In this document: positions 21,931 through 33,212 of the stretch, piece after piece
Layout: each line of letters begins with the position of its first letter
Numbering within the stretch: position 1 is the first letter of the stretch
DNA from: Ophiobolus disseminans
Taxonomy: Eukaryota; Ascomycota; Dothideomycetes; Pleosporales; Phaeosphaeriaceae
Assembly: GCA_010093685.1 (NCBI GenBank)
Contig: MU006240.1
Location: 99,527 to 163,526, forward strand
Direction: 5' to 3'
DNA: 64,000 nucleotides
Position numbers and translations under genes: made by a program
The notes under the pieces: generated by a model
Told to the model about the DNA's origin: nothing
The model's database searches: none
The model's input: only the letters and a program-made list of their open reading frames with translations

Positions 21931-24900
21931 ATGGCGAACAACTATTCGCAGCCGTACTACGGCCTTCCCTTCCAGTATCCACCACCTCAGCAGATGCAGC
22001 AACCCGTGCCCAATGCGCCTGCCGACGCGCAAGGTGGCCAGTACAGCGCGCCCGTCCCACATGCTTTCCTGCCCGGCCTGAGCGCGCCTTCCCCCAATGC
22101 TAACCAGATGTCTTTCGGCCACAACAGCCAGCAGCCTCCGTTCTCTCCAGGTGAGTCCAGCAGGACCTCCACGTATGCGCGACCGCCCCTAATAAATGCA
22201 GCCGCATGGCCACCGCATGACCCAAATGCGTGGTTCGCCATGATGCAGAATGCTATTGCTAACGGCCAGCCTCCACCGCCGCTTCCTGGCTTTGGCTTCC
22301 CACCGCCGTTCCCTCCTCCCCAGGCCCCTCAGACGCCCCAGCACCCCGCGCCGCCTATGGGCTTCCCTCCACAAGCAGCCCAACCTCTGCCAGCCCGATT
22401 CGCAGGGGCCGTGGGCGACCGCGTACAGGAAGTCATGGACAGCGATAGAGAAGACGGCGAGGTCAGCGAAGGCGAGATGGCATCTCGCACACCAGCCGCA
22501 AAGGTGAATGGCCGGGCGCATCAAGAGCCGCCTCGCTCCGTCCCGCCCGCCAAATCCGCGTCTCCACGCGTTCAGGAGGCCTACGATCCGGACCAACCTG
22601 CTGCTGGTCAGAAATCGGCCAAAGAGCCTGTACAGAAGACCCCGCAAGCTCCAGCTCCCCAGAACCGTGTGGATGCGCTCCAACAGGACCGAGACCACGC
22701 CAAGCAGTTCATCAAGCTGCTGCACAGCAACAACATCGGCTACCGTACATTGGCGAAAGAGCCACTCGATCTTGACCAGCTGCGGGGTCTCTATCAAAGT
22801 CTGAACCTGCCCTCGGAGCCCGCGCCTATACTGCCACCGAAACCGACTGCTGCACCCACAAAAGCACCAGCACATGCATCTGCCTCCAGCCTGGCGGTTC
22901 AGCCCGTGTCCGACATCCAGCAGCACAAGCCTACACCAACGGTCAAGACCAATATCAGCGCTGTTCCCCCTGCGAAGTCTGTCCCGTCACCAGTCGATCG
23001 CAAGGATTATGTCGCCCGCTTGCAGGCAGTGAAGCTCGCAAAGGCGAATGCGGCCAAGCCTAGTCCGCCTCAAAACACTCCGCCCGTAGTCGCTGCTCCT
23101 CCACCACCTCCACCTCCACCTCCCGCCGTCAAAACCCCTCAGCCTGCCACCACACCCACCGCGAAGCCGCCTGCCACAGAGGAGCAGAGAGCGCGGCAGA
23201 CTGAGATCATCAGACAACGTCTGGAGGTCATGAAGGCAAAGAATGCGGCCGCTCTCGCACTGAATGGGGCACCATCAACCCCTTCTATGGTACAAAAGAC
23301 GCAGATAGCCACGTCTGGCACGACAACCCCAAACACTCAGCCATTCAAGTCTCCTTTCCCGGGCATTCCAGGCTTGTTCATGAACCCACCTCCGTCCGTT
23401 GACTCTACCACCTCAAAGCCAGCCCCCTCGGTCCCGCAGAAGCGGCCCGCGCCTTCAGAGTCCGGCGACATGTCAACGCCACGCGGGTCCGTTACCCCGT
23501 ACACGCGCCCCTTGGGCGACTCTCCCCACGCGTACCAGGATGAACCAATGCTCATCGATGTTAGTGAGGACGAGTCCAATGGAAGCGACATGGACATTGA
23601 CGATGACCAGCCACCTTTGAAATCGGCGGTCACGTCCCCTGCAACGAACCAACAACGCCAAAACCCTGTAACATTCCCGGACTTTCCTGCTCGACCGCCA
23701 ACCGCCCTTCCTGCGTCATCCACAGTGAGCACACCCGGAACGCAAACCCCATACACCCAAGCGCGGGAGCAGGAGCTGAAAAGCAAGGAGGATCAGCTCG
23801 CAGCTATGCGGCTGACGCTTAAGAAGAAACTGGCCGAGAAACGCGAGAAGGATAGGGCTGCAGCGGCCGCAGCGGCTGCGACATCAACTGCACCCCAGAA
23901 TCCATCAACCGCGGTAACAGCTCCTCGAAACAGTACAACGCAACCTACAACCCCGATGTTCAGCTCGTCCCCAACTATGCCCGTTGGCTATGCCTCTGCC
24001 TCCAGCGACATCATGAATGACGCAAGCGAGCTCATTAGGGACGTGAAACGACGTCGAAGAGAAGAGATCCAAACCAAGCTACCATCGTTTGACGCGGAGT
24101 TCGCTGCGAACACCAATAAAATGGCTCAGTTGATGAAGGAGATGGAGCTTCTCAAGGCTCACAATGAAAAGATTGCGCAGAACAAGGAGCGATTGACACG
24201 TGAACTTGAAAGCCTCGGCGTCGACACGGAAGGCATGTCGCATGCTGAATTGCGCGCCAAGAAGGACGAGATTGAGCATGAGAAGTCTCCCGAGCCGGAG
24301 GCAAGCAAAGATCTCCCTTCATCTGTGCCTACGGATGCTCCGCTTGAACAATCATTGGTTCCTCGTACTGAAGCGGCCGATGATGTTGACGAAATCGCTC
24401 AAACACAGGAGGTGGCAGCAGTATCGGCTCAAGACGATGTCCTTGATGAGCAGATTGCACTCCCTGGCCTTGGACGTGGCCAGCACAACATTGAGCAAGG
24501 ACTAGCACCTTCTCACGCGACAACTGTGGATGAGGCTCAGGTATCGGGGCCTGTATTCACTTCAACAGATGTGCTACCATCGACATCTCAGACCCTTTCG
24601 CAGACAAAAGCCCAGTCCTCTCCGGCTATGACTCCTATCGCGCAGGAGACGGCTACCCCCCTTGACGAGGAGGACGATTTCTACAGCCCAGCTCCGGCAG
24701 TAGAGTCAACTCCCCACGAAAGCATGGATCTAGACAACACACTTCAAGCTGAGGTGGCTGCTGATGTAGGATCTGCCATATCGCCTTCCGAGGAGGGCGA
24801 AGTGGAAATGTCTTTGGCGTCCGACGACGAAGAAGAGGAGTACGAACCGGAGGAGTCTATCGTCACCCCGGACGCGCCTGCTCAGGACGCCCAGGCTCCT

Positions 24901-25827
24901 GAACTAGAGTTGGCCAAATCTTTGGTGTCTAACGATCTTTTGACGGAAGAAGAGGAAGCTTACGAGCCCCCGGACGTTGGCGAGGAGTTGATTGACATTG
25001 ATGTTGTTGATCCAGTGGCGGCTGTGGATATTGCTGTACCCGATGCAGAGGTCAACGGCACCGTGCCCGAGGCGGAGGTCGAGGCGGAAGATGGCGCCAT
25101 GGATATCGCTTCGTCGTCGTCAGAGGACTCGGAGTCAGAGTCAGATGGCGAGATCACTTCTGGGAACGATGAGACGATTTCAGCAAACCACGGGTCACAC
25201 CAGATTGCTAACATTGCCGATGACCTAGCACAGGAGTTGCAGCCAGACTCTGCAACGCAAGCTGTACGTTTTCCACTCGACACCAGGCCCAGCTAACCAG
25301 GAAAAGGCTCCCGCGGAAGATGACGAGCCTGAATTGCCCAAGTTCACTCCGTACGAGAGTCCTCTCCGTATGTTCAAGTCATATCGCTATCATCCCAACT
25401 TTGCGCACGATGTTTCAGGTGGCTTTCTGTCCCCGACTTTTAGCCACCAGATCGATGCTGAGAAGCCTTTCTGTCAGTACGAAACGGCAGGTGGCTCGTG
25501 TAATGACCCCGAATGCCCTAACCAGCACTTCCGGGGCATGGGCATCACTGGTGCGTATTAAGAGATGGCTTGCACGGTGTTCGTATCATCCCTCCATTGT
25601 ACGCAGACTAACTTGTACATGCTATAGGTGAGACTTTGCTTGTTCAGCTCGGCACCGCCAATCCGGGCAAGTCTACCGAGGAGAAGCAGAATTGGAACGA
25701 CGGCCTCCGCGGCGTACTGAAAGAACTCCGCAAGAAGAGCATTAAAGATCCGAATGGCATCGCCGTGGAGATAGCCAAGTACCGTCGACAGTTCCTTGCC
25801 GACGACACTCGCGTTGTCAATCTATGA
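21931..25827 (+). CDS. Red1/ZFC3H1-like zinc-finger scaffold of nuclear RNA surveillance (1258 aa, 3 exons)
   Basis: Exons 21931-25263, 25307-25550 and 25628-25827. Most of the protein is disordered: Pro/Gln-rich first 200 residues, polyproline tract, Ala/Pro-rich middle, a charged coiled coil (around EMELLKAHNEKIAQNKERL), and a long acidic region with repeated EDE/SDDEEEEYEPEE clusters. The decisive part is the C-terminal finger FCQYETAGGSCNDPECPNQHF, with Cys at about 1167, 1176, 1181 and His 1185 (C-x8-C-x4-C-x3-H). This is the putative zinc-finger (zf-C3H1) of fission-yeast Red1 and human ZFC3H1, scaffolds of MTREC/PAXT that deliver unstable and meiotic RNAs to the nuclear exosome through an Mtr4-type helicase. 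The finger is only complete after both introns (43 and 77 bp) are removed. Orthology is inferred from this finger plus architecture. Confidence 0.75.
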
Positions 25828-26743
25828 GCGTAAGGTAGTTCGGCGTGGGCTGCATGCGACGGTCTAGCCCTGCAGTAGCCGTATCCCAACGTGCCCACTG
25901 ACCCTAACCACCCAGTACAGTGCATCTTGTTCTATATATTTTCTTTCACCATTGGCCAACTGATGCATCGACATCGACGGCACTTTTTTCGGCTTTCTTT
26001 ACCTCGACCGACAGCGTCGAGCGGCGCTTGGCGCAAGGCTTTCGGCCTATAGCATCGATACCCAATTGCATTGGTGTGGCGTCTAGGATGCATCTTGTAC
26101 ATCTATTGGATGAGCAGAAGCTGGATCCGGATGTGGATGGCTATCTCTGTCGCCTCAGCATTACTTGCGACGACGGCAACTGTGCTACCGTCTGCATGGC
26201 ACAGCGAGATTCGGTCGTCTCACACTCGTAGCAGTTGCTGAGGTAGATGGGTAGCGGGCTTTGGTGATGATTACTTAGATATATAATAATTCACAATATC
26301 TGGTCCTTTTTGGTCGCTTTGGAGTTCATGTGCGGCAAGGACGAATTGAGCCACAGTTTCTAGACTTCTACAAACTCTCTGCAAAGCACATCCACTCTCT
26401 ACCGTCACAAATCCACACTCCCCATATAAACACACCTCAAGCACTCCCTCCCCAAATGCCCATCAACAGCAAAAACTTCTCTACAGAGCAGTGCAGTGCA
26501 ATATCAAACGAATTCTCAAGCCATGGCTAATGCGCGCTTCGTTTGCGATTAGCTACGGGAACGAATAACTACAGCAAGAGTGACATATTCTGCAAACGTT
26601 GGTGGGATATTATGTTTCATTCATACAAGCGCTCGCCTATATACTATTCACACAACTCCCTTGTGTCATTCTAGCATGTGCGCAGGCTGCTGACGCACAG
26701 TGTGGTTGTGAACGCCGTGATGGCATAAACGTGGTGTATGTAT
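25828..26743. other. Intergenic, convergent
   Basis: 916 bp between the ends of the Red1-like gene (plus) and SOD1 (minus). One plus-strand frame of about 100 codons (25920-26231) has no recognisable content. Nothing else seen. Confidence 0.45.
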
Positions 26744-27694
26744 CTAAGTAGAGATACCAATGACACCGCAAGCAGGGCGGGCACCGGCGTTTCCGGTCTT
26801 CTTGGACTCCTCGTGTCCGCCCTTGCCGAGGTCGTCGGTGCCGGCGTGAACGACAATGGTGCGCTGATGGGGTGTTAATTGGAGTTCACTAAGGTTGTTT
26901 TCTAGTCGACGAGAAAGGAACATGTGATGTGAAGGGCGGAATGTAGACTTACGCCAATAACGCTTTCGGCGCCGATGAGCTTGATCAGCTTGTCTTCGAC
27001 GCTTCCTTGAGCATTGCCCTGGCCGTCGGTCTTGAAGTTACCCAAATCTCCGACGTGGCGCTCTTCGTCTTCGGGAGCGCCATGGGTCTTGTTCTGGGGG
27101 TTGACTATCATCGTCAGCCTCCTTCTCCGATTCAATTCATCCATTCAACGTATGTGGGTTGAAAGGAGGTAGGATGGGAGTATGGTGTTGACATACAGTG
27201 AGGTCCAGCGCTAGTGCAGCCGTTGGTGTTGTCACCGTAAGCGTGCACATGCATGCCACGCTCAGCGTTGGCGTCGTGGCCAGTAATGTCCCATGTGATC
27301 TTGGTGTTGGAGGATTCGTCGGCCTGCTCGAAGGTGACGGTACCCTTGATGTTGGAGTCTCCACGGAGGACGGCGACTGGTGGGTATGTTAGCATCCCCC
27401 GTAGGCCTTGCTTGTAAAACGTGGTAGTGGATGTGGGCGCCATCAGGGTGTCGGGACGAAGAGCGTTCATTGGAGCACGTCGACCATGCTTCGACAGGAA
27501 CAGGAAGCGTCCCGTCTCAATCATAGTCCTCATACAGCCCAATTGGGCCATTCGGAGTGGTACACTGCGTATTATTACGCTCCAAAAGGTGTGGTGGACA
27601 GAATGTGCTCATTTCCGCTCATTTCCACGCCCCCGCCTTGCCCAAAGAGGACGGCTTGTGCAGTAGGGAAATGTAACGTACCGGCTTTGACCAT
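26744..27694 (-). CDS. sod1: Cu/Zn superoxide dismutase (154 aa, 4 exons)
   Basis: Minus exons 27694-27682, 27376-27197, 27104-26953 and 26863-26744 give exactly 154 residues, the standard cytosolic SOD1 length. The enzyme dismutes superoxide to hydrogen peroxide and oxygen in cytosol and mitochondrial intermembrane space. Visible metal-site and structural motifs: GMHVHAYGDNTNGCTSAGPH (copper-binding His), FNPQNKTHGAPEDEERHVGDLGN (zinc loop), and the C-terminal signature VVHAGTDDLGKGGHEESKKT then GNAGARPACGVIG. Each splice restores the conserved reading (MVKA-VAVLRGD, GPH-FNPQNK, VIG-RTIVVHAG). The first intron is long for this window, 305 bp, after only 13 coding bases; the others are 89-92 bp. 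Confidence 0.96.
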
Positions 27695-28131
27695 TTTGAC
27701 GGTAATATAAAGTATTGGGTGGGGTTGGCAAGTTTACTGTTGTGTATAGTGCAGTGAAGGAGTGAGATGAGAGAACTGAAGAAGACGTAGAGCTTTCTGG
27801 CACGGTCGATGATGCGGGGCTCGGAAGTGACGCAACGCAGGGGACCCGCCAACAGCTCGCGCCTTCGCTCTTACAGCCGAGAGCTAGACCTGACGAATGA
27901 TAAATCCAACGCGCCTCATTTTGCGCGCCACTGTCCTATCACGTTTTGAAGATGATGCTTGTGACGTTCAATTGACGTTCAATCGCATATACATTCGCAT
28001 TTAGGTTGTATTCGCATTGATATTTCGATTTTGCATATAGGCCCAATGTTCTTCAATGATAGACCGAAGAAGCACCCTTGCAAACTAAACATTCATGAAC
28101 TCGTCAACCCGCCGATACCGGAACCACCACT
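27695..28131. other. Intergenic between SOD1 and transaldolase
   Basis: 437 bp holding the SOD1 promoter and the transaldolase terminator (both genes on the minus strand). The part near 27950-28040 is AT-rich. No gene seen. Confidence 0.5.
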
Positions 28132-29285
28132 CTATGCCTCGACCTTCTTGCGCAGAATGTCCTTGAGGGTGACGGCGTCAGCGGCGAACTTGGAGATACC
28201 CTCGCGCAGCTTCTCGACGGACATCTGGTCCTCGTTGAAGAAGAAGCGGAATTCGGCCTCGTTGTTGATGTATGTCTTCTTCTCGAGGTCGAGGTTGTGG
28301 GCATCGGCAGCGTCAAGCTTCTTGGGAACGTCGTCTGTCGAGTTGTAGAGCTGCTCGAGGAGGTTGGGCTGGGAATGTCAGTATGTGCAGCACGAATAAA
28401 GGCTTGATTGACTTACAGCAATGGTGAGGTAGTCGCAACCAGCAAGCTCGGTGACCTCGCCGATGCTCCTGAACGAGGCACCCATGACAATGGTCTTGTA
28501 GCCGTGCTTCTTGTAGTAGTTGAAAATAGCCTGGACGCTCTTGACGCCTGGGTCCTCCTCCTTGCTGTACTCCTTCTTGGTCGATGCCTTGTACCAGTCA
28601 AGAATGCGGCCGACAAAGGGCGAGATCAGGAACGCGCCTGCCTCGGCAGCGGCGATGGCCTGGACTTGTGAGAACATGAGGGTCAGGTTGCAGTTGATTC
28701 CGTGCTTCGACTGCAGGATCTCGGCGGCCTTGATGCCCTCCCATGTCGAGGCGATCTTGATGAGAATGCGGTCCTTGGAGATGCCCTCCTCCTTGTAGAG
28801 CTGGAGGTGGGTTAGTCATAGACTCTAGCAAATAAAGAATGTGAATACGCACGTCAATAATATGCAGGGCCTTGTTTACAGAGGCCTCGGTGTCGAAAGA
28901 GAAGCGCGCATCGACCTCGGTGGAGACCTTGCCGGGGATGATCTTGAGGATCTCCTTGCCGAATTGGACGAGAAGGCTGTCCAATGTGGCGTCAACCTGC
29001 TCCTCGACGCTCTTTCCGTGCTTCTTGCCGTACTGGACGGCGGCATCGATCAGCTTCTGGTACTCCTCCTTCTTGGACGCGGCGAGGATGAGCGAGGGGT
29101 TGGTGGTGGCATCCTGGGGCTTGTACTTGTCGATGGTCGCAAAGTCGCCAGAGTCGCACACGACGACCTGCAAGAAAGTTAGCCGTGTCTCCCGGGCTAT
29201 GTTGGCGCAGCGTGTCGCAGCGACTGCCGCGTGGTGGGGCACTTACGGTGCCAGAGGCCTTCAATTGGTCGAGAGAGCTGGACAT
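28132..29285 (-). CDS. tal1: Transaldolase (324 aa, 4 exons)
   Basis: Minus exons 29285-29247, 29167-28853, 28800-28417 and 28368-28132; 324 residues is the standard length. Cytosolic enzyme of the non-oxidative pentose phosphate pathway that transfers a dihydroxyacetone unit from sedoheptulose 7-phosphate to glyceraldehyde 3-phosphate through a Schiff base. Motifs: ATTNPSLILAA, KVSTEVDARFSFDTE, the active-site lysine in ILIKIASTWEG (about Lys133), GINCNLTLMFS, ISPFVGRILDWY, VMGASFR and the C-terminal DILRKKVEA. First exon is 13 codons (MSSSLDQLKASGT). All three inner introns are 48-79 bp and join in phase 0. Confidence 0.97.
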
Positions 29286-30659
29286 GGTGTGTGATGTGTG
29301 TGTGGTTCAGTTATTCCGTGGAGAGAAGGGAGTGTTCAGAGGGTTTATGGGTGGAGGAACGGTCGAAGCAACTGTTGGGAGCGTCTTGGGTCGGCGGCAT
29401 ATGCTTCGATATCAGCCCCTCGGTGCCCCGCCAGGCCATGAAAAGCGCGTCACAAGTGGCAAGCCCATCCACGAACGGCCGGGAAAACAAAGTCAATTGA
29501 TAGGCCGGCCGTGGGTATCGCATCAATCAGCACCTTCGCATCTTGCGGTAAGCAAGACCCTGATCCATCACCTGCTAACTGTTGGCCGCCCTTGCCCATT
29601 CCACGGCCATTGACAGGACCACCGCTTACCTAAGCGCCTGTGATGCAATGCCTAACCAGTGTCCGACCGCCGTCTCTGCAGCACTGCGCGCTTCCTCTTT
29701 CCCACTTGGCCGAAGCGGCTGGGCCCTTGTTCCACCGGAAGCATCGTGAGAAATTTTTAAATTCCGTGGCACCTTCTTCTCGGTCGACTGTCACCCGCGC
29801 CAAGCCGCCCAATAGCCGGTCCAATATCTCCGCTTGATCCGGCGACATCGGCTGAAAGCCGCTCGTCGCGAGCACATTTCTCAACATTCATGGCGAGATT
29901 GCACGTGGCTGACAAGTTTCTCTTCCCCATCGTGAAAGTCTTGAAGGTCTCAATGTTGAGCATCCTCATCAGCCCATGTTCACCGCCACGGAGACTGACG
30001 TCCAATGATTGAATGCACTATTGGATGCATCACCCAGTGCTGGTGTTCAGACCTTACCAAGGTGGGTGGAATTTTAACAGAGTGCCTGTATATCCTCACA
30101 GCACTATAAAAGAACACTGACCCTGAGATCAAAAGCCGCACGTAGGGTCAGAGTGAGTCTGTGCAGGTTGGACGTCCTTCTCCTCATTCTGACGTCCCAA
30201 GTACGACGCATGCGCGACCCAACACAGAACACAACTTTGCAGCTTCGCATCATGTCACCAGCCACCACATCAATTGTTTCGAAAGACCATGCCGCACTTC
30301 AGTACAAATCAGTTCCCATTCACAATCACAATGCTATTCTTTCCAACTTGCACTAATTACACGCAACAAGTGTGTCGGGAGAGAACTCTACGTACGTACA
30401 AATACACTTGCGAGCAGGTTCAAGGCATGTAAGTTCTTCAGATTCACCACCTACCTTTCTCGGTGCCCGTGCAGCACTTGTTGTGTCTCACAGTACTACA
30501 TGGGCGCTACACTGTTGTCATAGTGCGAGTGGTTGGGCCATTTCTATCGCTTTATCAACAACTTTGCCTCTTCCTTCGTACACTTCTCCTCATATCAGTC
30601 AGCCAGTCAGTCTGTCTTTTACCTCGCTTTCTGAGTTGAGGCAGCTGTCAGCAGGAAAG
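29286..30659. promoter_or_regulatory. Divergent promoter region of transaldolase and the PLP decarboxylase
   Basis: 1374 bp between two opposing starts. A good TATA box (TATAAAAG at 30106-30113) lies about 550 bp before the decarboxylase ATG, implying a long 5' leader. The decarboxylase frame is open upstream to 30372 but the first ATG is at 30660. No other gene seen. Confidence 0.5.
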
Positions 30660-32165
30660 ATGCTCGTGCCTCTTCTTCCGCCAAACGAGGCTGCCCAGCC
30701 ACTTCCAGTTTCGACTACTTCGAGACCTGACCTCCACTCCTTCAACTTCACTGTGGAGAACGATGAACTATCCTGGAACCGTGTTCCACTTATACAACTT
30801 ATCGAGCAGCACGGCACGCCTCTAAAACTTACTTACCTGCCCCAGATCTCGAAACACATTCAGCATGTGAAGTCCATCTTCGCCAAAGCCATGGCGCGCC
30901 ATAGGTTCCGAGGCGGCCATACCTACTGCTACTGTACGAAAACATCACACTTCCGCTTCGTGCTGGATGAAGTGCTGAAAAATGACACGCACCTCGAACT
31001 ATCATCTGCGTTTGATGTATCCATCGTACAAGAGTTGTATCGCAGTGGCAAGATCAACAAAAGTACATACATCATCTGCAATGGGTACAAGCAACCGCAG
31101 TACCTTGAGCGCATTGGTGAGCTCATCGAGGCAGAGTTCAATGTCGTACCAATAATAGACAGCCTGAGAGAGATTGGCACCTACGAACATGTACACGCCC
31201 GTGAGGTCAATATAGGCATTCGCATTGCCACCGACGAAGTTCAAAGTACACTCTTTCGGACCTCGCGGCTGGGCGTGAGATACAGCGAGGTCTGTGAATT
31301 GTATCGAACCCGTATCCAACATCACCCCAAGCTCAGGCTACGAATGCTCCATTTTCACATCAACACTGGAATTCAGAACACTGGGTACTACTGGTCCGAA
31401 CTAGCCTGTTTTGTTCACAAGTACTGCAAGCTCCGCAAAATATGCCCTAGCCTCGACAGTATCGACATCGGTGGCGGACTGCCCATTGCGCATTCTCTGG
31501 ACTTCACATACCCCTACGACGGCATCGTGGATCAGATCATCGAAACAATCAGCAAGATCTGCACAAGGAACCACGTCGCTGTCCCACATTTATTCACGGA
31601 ATTCGGGGGCTACACGGTCGGCGAAAGCGGAGCCACCATCTATCAGGTCATTGAGCAGAAGCAGCAGAACGCGAAAGAAATGTGGTACATGATCAACGGC
31701 TCGTTTATCACACAGCTACCGGACACGTGGGGCAAAAAAGAGAGCTTCATCTGCCTGCCGATCAACAACTGGAGCTACCCGCGACGAAACGTCTTGCTCG
31801 GAGGTTTGACGTGCGACGCGCAGGATTTCTACGCTGACGGGCCCGACCGACAGCATGTGTCAATGCCACAATACGATGAATACAGGGAGGATCAGTATGT
31901 TGGGCTCTTTCATACTGGTGCATACCAGGAAGAGCTAAGTGGTTATGGAGGCGTCTCGCATTGCCTGATACCTGCGCCAAAGCATGTTGTTGTGGAAAGC
32001 GATGGAAATGGGAGGTGGAAGAGTTGCCTGTTTGCACCTGAGCAGGGCAGTGAGAGTATGATGAGGCTTTTAGGATATACAGAGGAGAAGATGATGTTTT
32101 CGAACGACTTGGATGTGTTGGGAAGCGACTGCATACCTAGGCACGTTTGCGCGCCAGAAAGATAA
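30660..32165 (+). CDS. PLP-dependent decarboxylase, Bacteroidetes-type biosynthetic arginine decarboxylase-like (501 aa, intronless)
   Basis: Single exon. A fold-type III PLP enzyme (alanine-racemase barrel plus beta domain). From memory of the family it looks far more like the ~465-residue arginine decarboxylases of Bacteroidetes than like fungal ornithine decarboxylase. Landmarks: QHGTPLKLTYLPQIS, the PLP-lysine segment YCYCTKTSHF (Lys94), HLELSSAFDVSIV, STYIICNGYKQPQY, TSRLGVRY, LHFHINTG, DIGGGLPI, the phosphate-binding EFGGYTVGESGATIYQV, MINGSFITQLPDTW, LLGGLTCDAQDFY (the CDxxD-type substrate site), HTGAYQEELSGYGGVSHCLI and the ending MMRLLGYTEE. The expected product is agmatine feeding polyamine synthesis, but arginine specificity is inferred. 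About 35 extra N-terminal residues are not conserved. Lack of introns, in a window where most genes are split, adds to a transfer suspicion. Confidence 0.82.
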   Translation: MLVPLLPPNEAAQPLPVSTTSRPDLHSFNFTVENDELSWNRVPLIQLIEQHGTPLKLTYLPQISKHIQHVKSIFAKAMARHRFRGGHTYCYCTKTSHFRFVLDEVLKNDTHLELSSAFDVSIVQELYRSGKINKSTYIICNGYKQPQYLERIGELIEAEFNVVPIIDSLREIGTYEHVHAREVNIGIRIATDEVQSTLFRTSRLGVRYSEVCELYRTRIQHHPKLRLRMLHFHINTGIQNTGYYWSELACFVHKYCKLRKICPSLDSIDIGGGLPIAHSLDFTYPYDGIVDQIIETISKICTRNHVAVPHLFTEFGGYTVGESGATIYQVIEQKQQNAKEMWYMINGSFITQLPDTWGKKESFICLPINNWSYPRRNVLLGGLTCDAQDFYADGPDRQHVSMPQYDEYREDQYVGLFHTGAYQEELSGYGGVSHCLIPAPKHVVVESDGNGRWKSCLFAPEQGSESMMRLLGYTEEKMMFSNDLDVLGSDCIPRHVCAPER

Positions 32166-33212
32166 GGCCACACAAGTTCCACGATCCCTGTACAGGTTCA
32201 TACATCTTCTAGAGGTTTGGCTATGAGCTGGTAGTGCGACAAGCGCTCTGACCTTGGTTCGCAGCTAGCGCAATATTTCGATGCCACATTCGTTCTTTCC
32301 TGCTCCTCCGTCATCTTCATCTCACCCCTTCTCTCGCGCCTGCTGCGCGCATCCCCTAACCACAAGAAAACTTTAGATTTCGCGGATTTCGTACCCGTTT
32401 TCTTCTTCTCCTGGCACCAAAGTAGGCCGTGGCTGGGACCGAAGACCTTCCCCTGAGCTGAGCCCTGAGCTAGCGCACTCTCCACAATGTTCAAGTCACA
32501 CACCAAGACAACTTGGCATCGTGGTTTCGGAAGCTTTTCCACCACCCAGCGCGGCTCTTGTCGAAATGCAATCTCACAACATCGGGTGTGGCGTTATTGA
32601 TGCCAACCCGTCAATAAACTCATCAAACTCTAGCCGTTTTGCAGTCAAACCTCCCAACAGCGTGTTGCCTGCCTCGCGCTGGTGTAGTGAGCTGTCGAAC
32701 CTTGATTGTTGTCATGTTTCGAAACATTTGTCACGCTTCCTCATCTGCTAAGGCCTCCACGACGAAACTTGTTTGTTTCGTCATCTCACCAGATAGACAG
32801 GCGCCTGCGCTGACATCTCCACAATGTCGCTTCCCCAGGCATCTCGCCTGCCCCTGCCCAGCGATGCTCATTCGTCAAGCTTCGTCTTGCGCGGGTAACA
32901 AGGCGCGTGGCTTGCATCTCGAGCGCTGTGCACTGCCTCTAGATGATGCATCCTTGCTGACGGTGGTCTATTTTTCGCGTCCATGGCTAGGTAAGGGCAT
33001 AAGGCTGCGGCAGCTAGCTACATTGGGGCTGAGCTCATCACATCAGCCCGATCCGTGGTGTCACAACGGGAAAGACAGCTCAGCCGAGTGCAGGACGCCG
33101 GAGGTTTTATATGATGTGGTCGGCGTCTGCGCCTTGGTAAGGTTTTGGCATTTGCTTCTACTCTTTCCTGTTCATTGTCCGTCTTGGGATTACTTTCAAA
33201 GGCGTTTTCAAG
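32166..33212. other. Intergenic region
   Basis: 1047 bp between the decarboxylase and the four-TM gene. A long plus-strand frame (32639-33439) crosses into the next gene in another phase but has no domain-like content; I treat it as chance. Nothing else seen. Confidence 0.4.

Noticed and set aside
22189..22926. 245-codon minus-strand frame
   Set aside because: Antisense shadow of the Pro/Ala-rich first exon of the Red1-like gene; no motif.
25920..26231. 103-codon plus-strand frame after the Red1-like gene
   Set aside because: No recognisable content and no promoter or splice support; left as intergenic.
30372..30659. N-terminal extension of the arginine-decarboxylase-like protein
   Set aside because: The frame is open but has no ATG before 30660 and the added residues have no resemblance to the family; the upstream TATA box fits a 5' leader instead.
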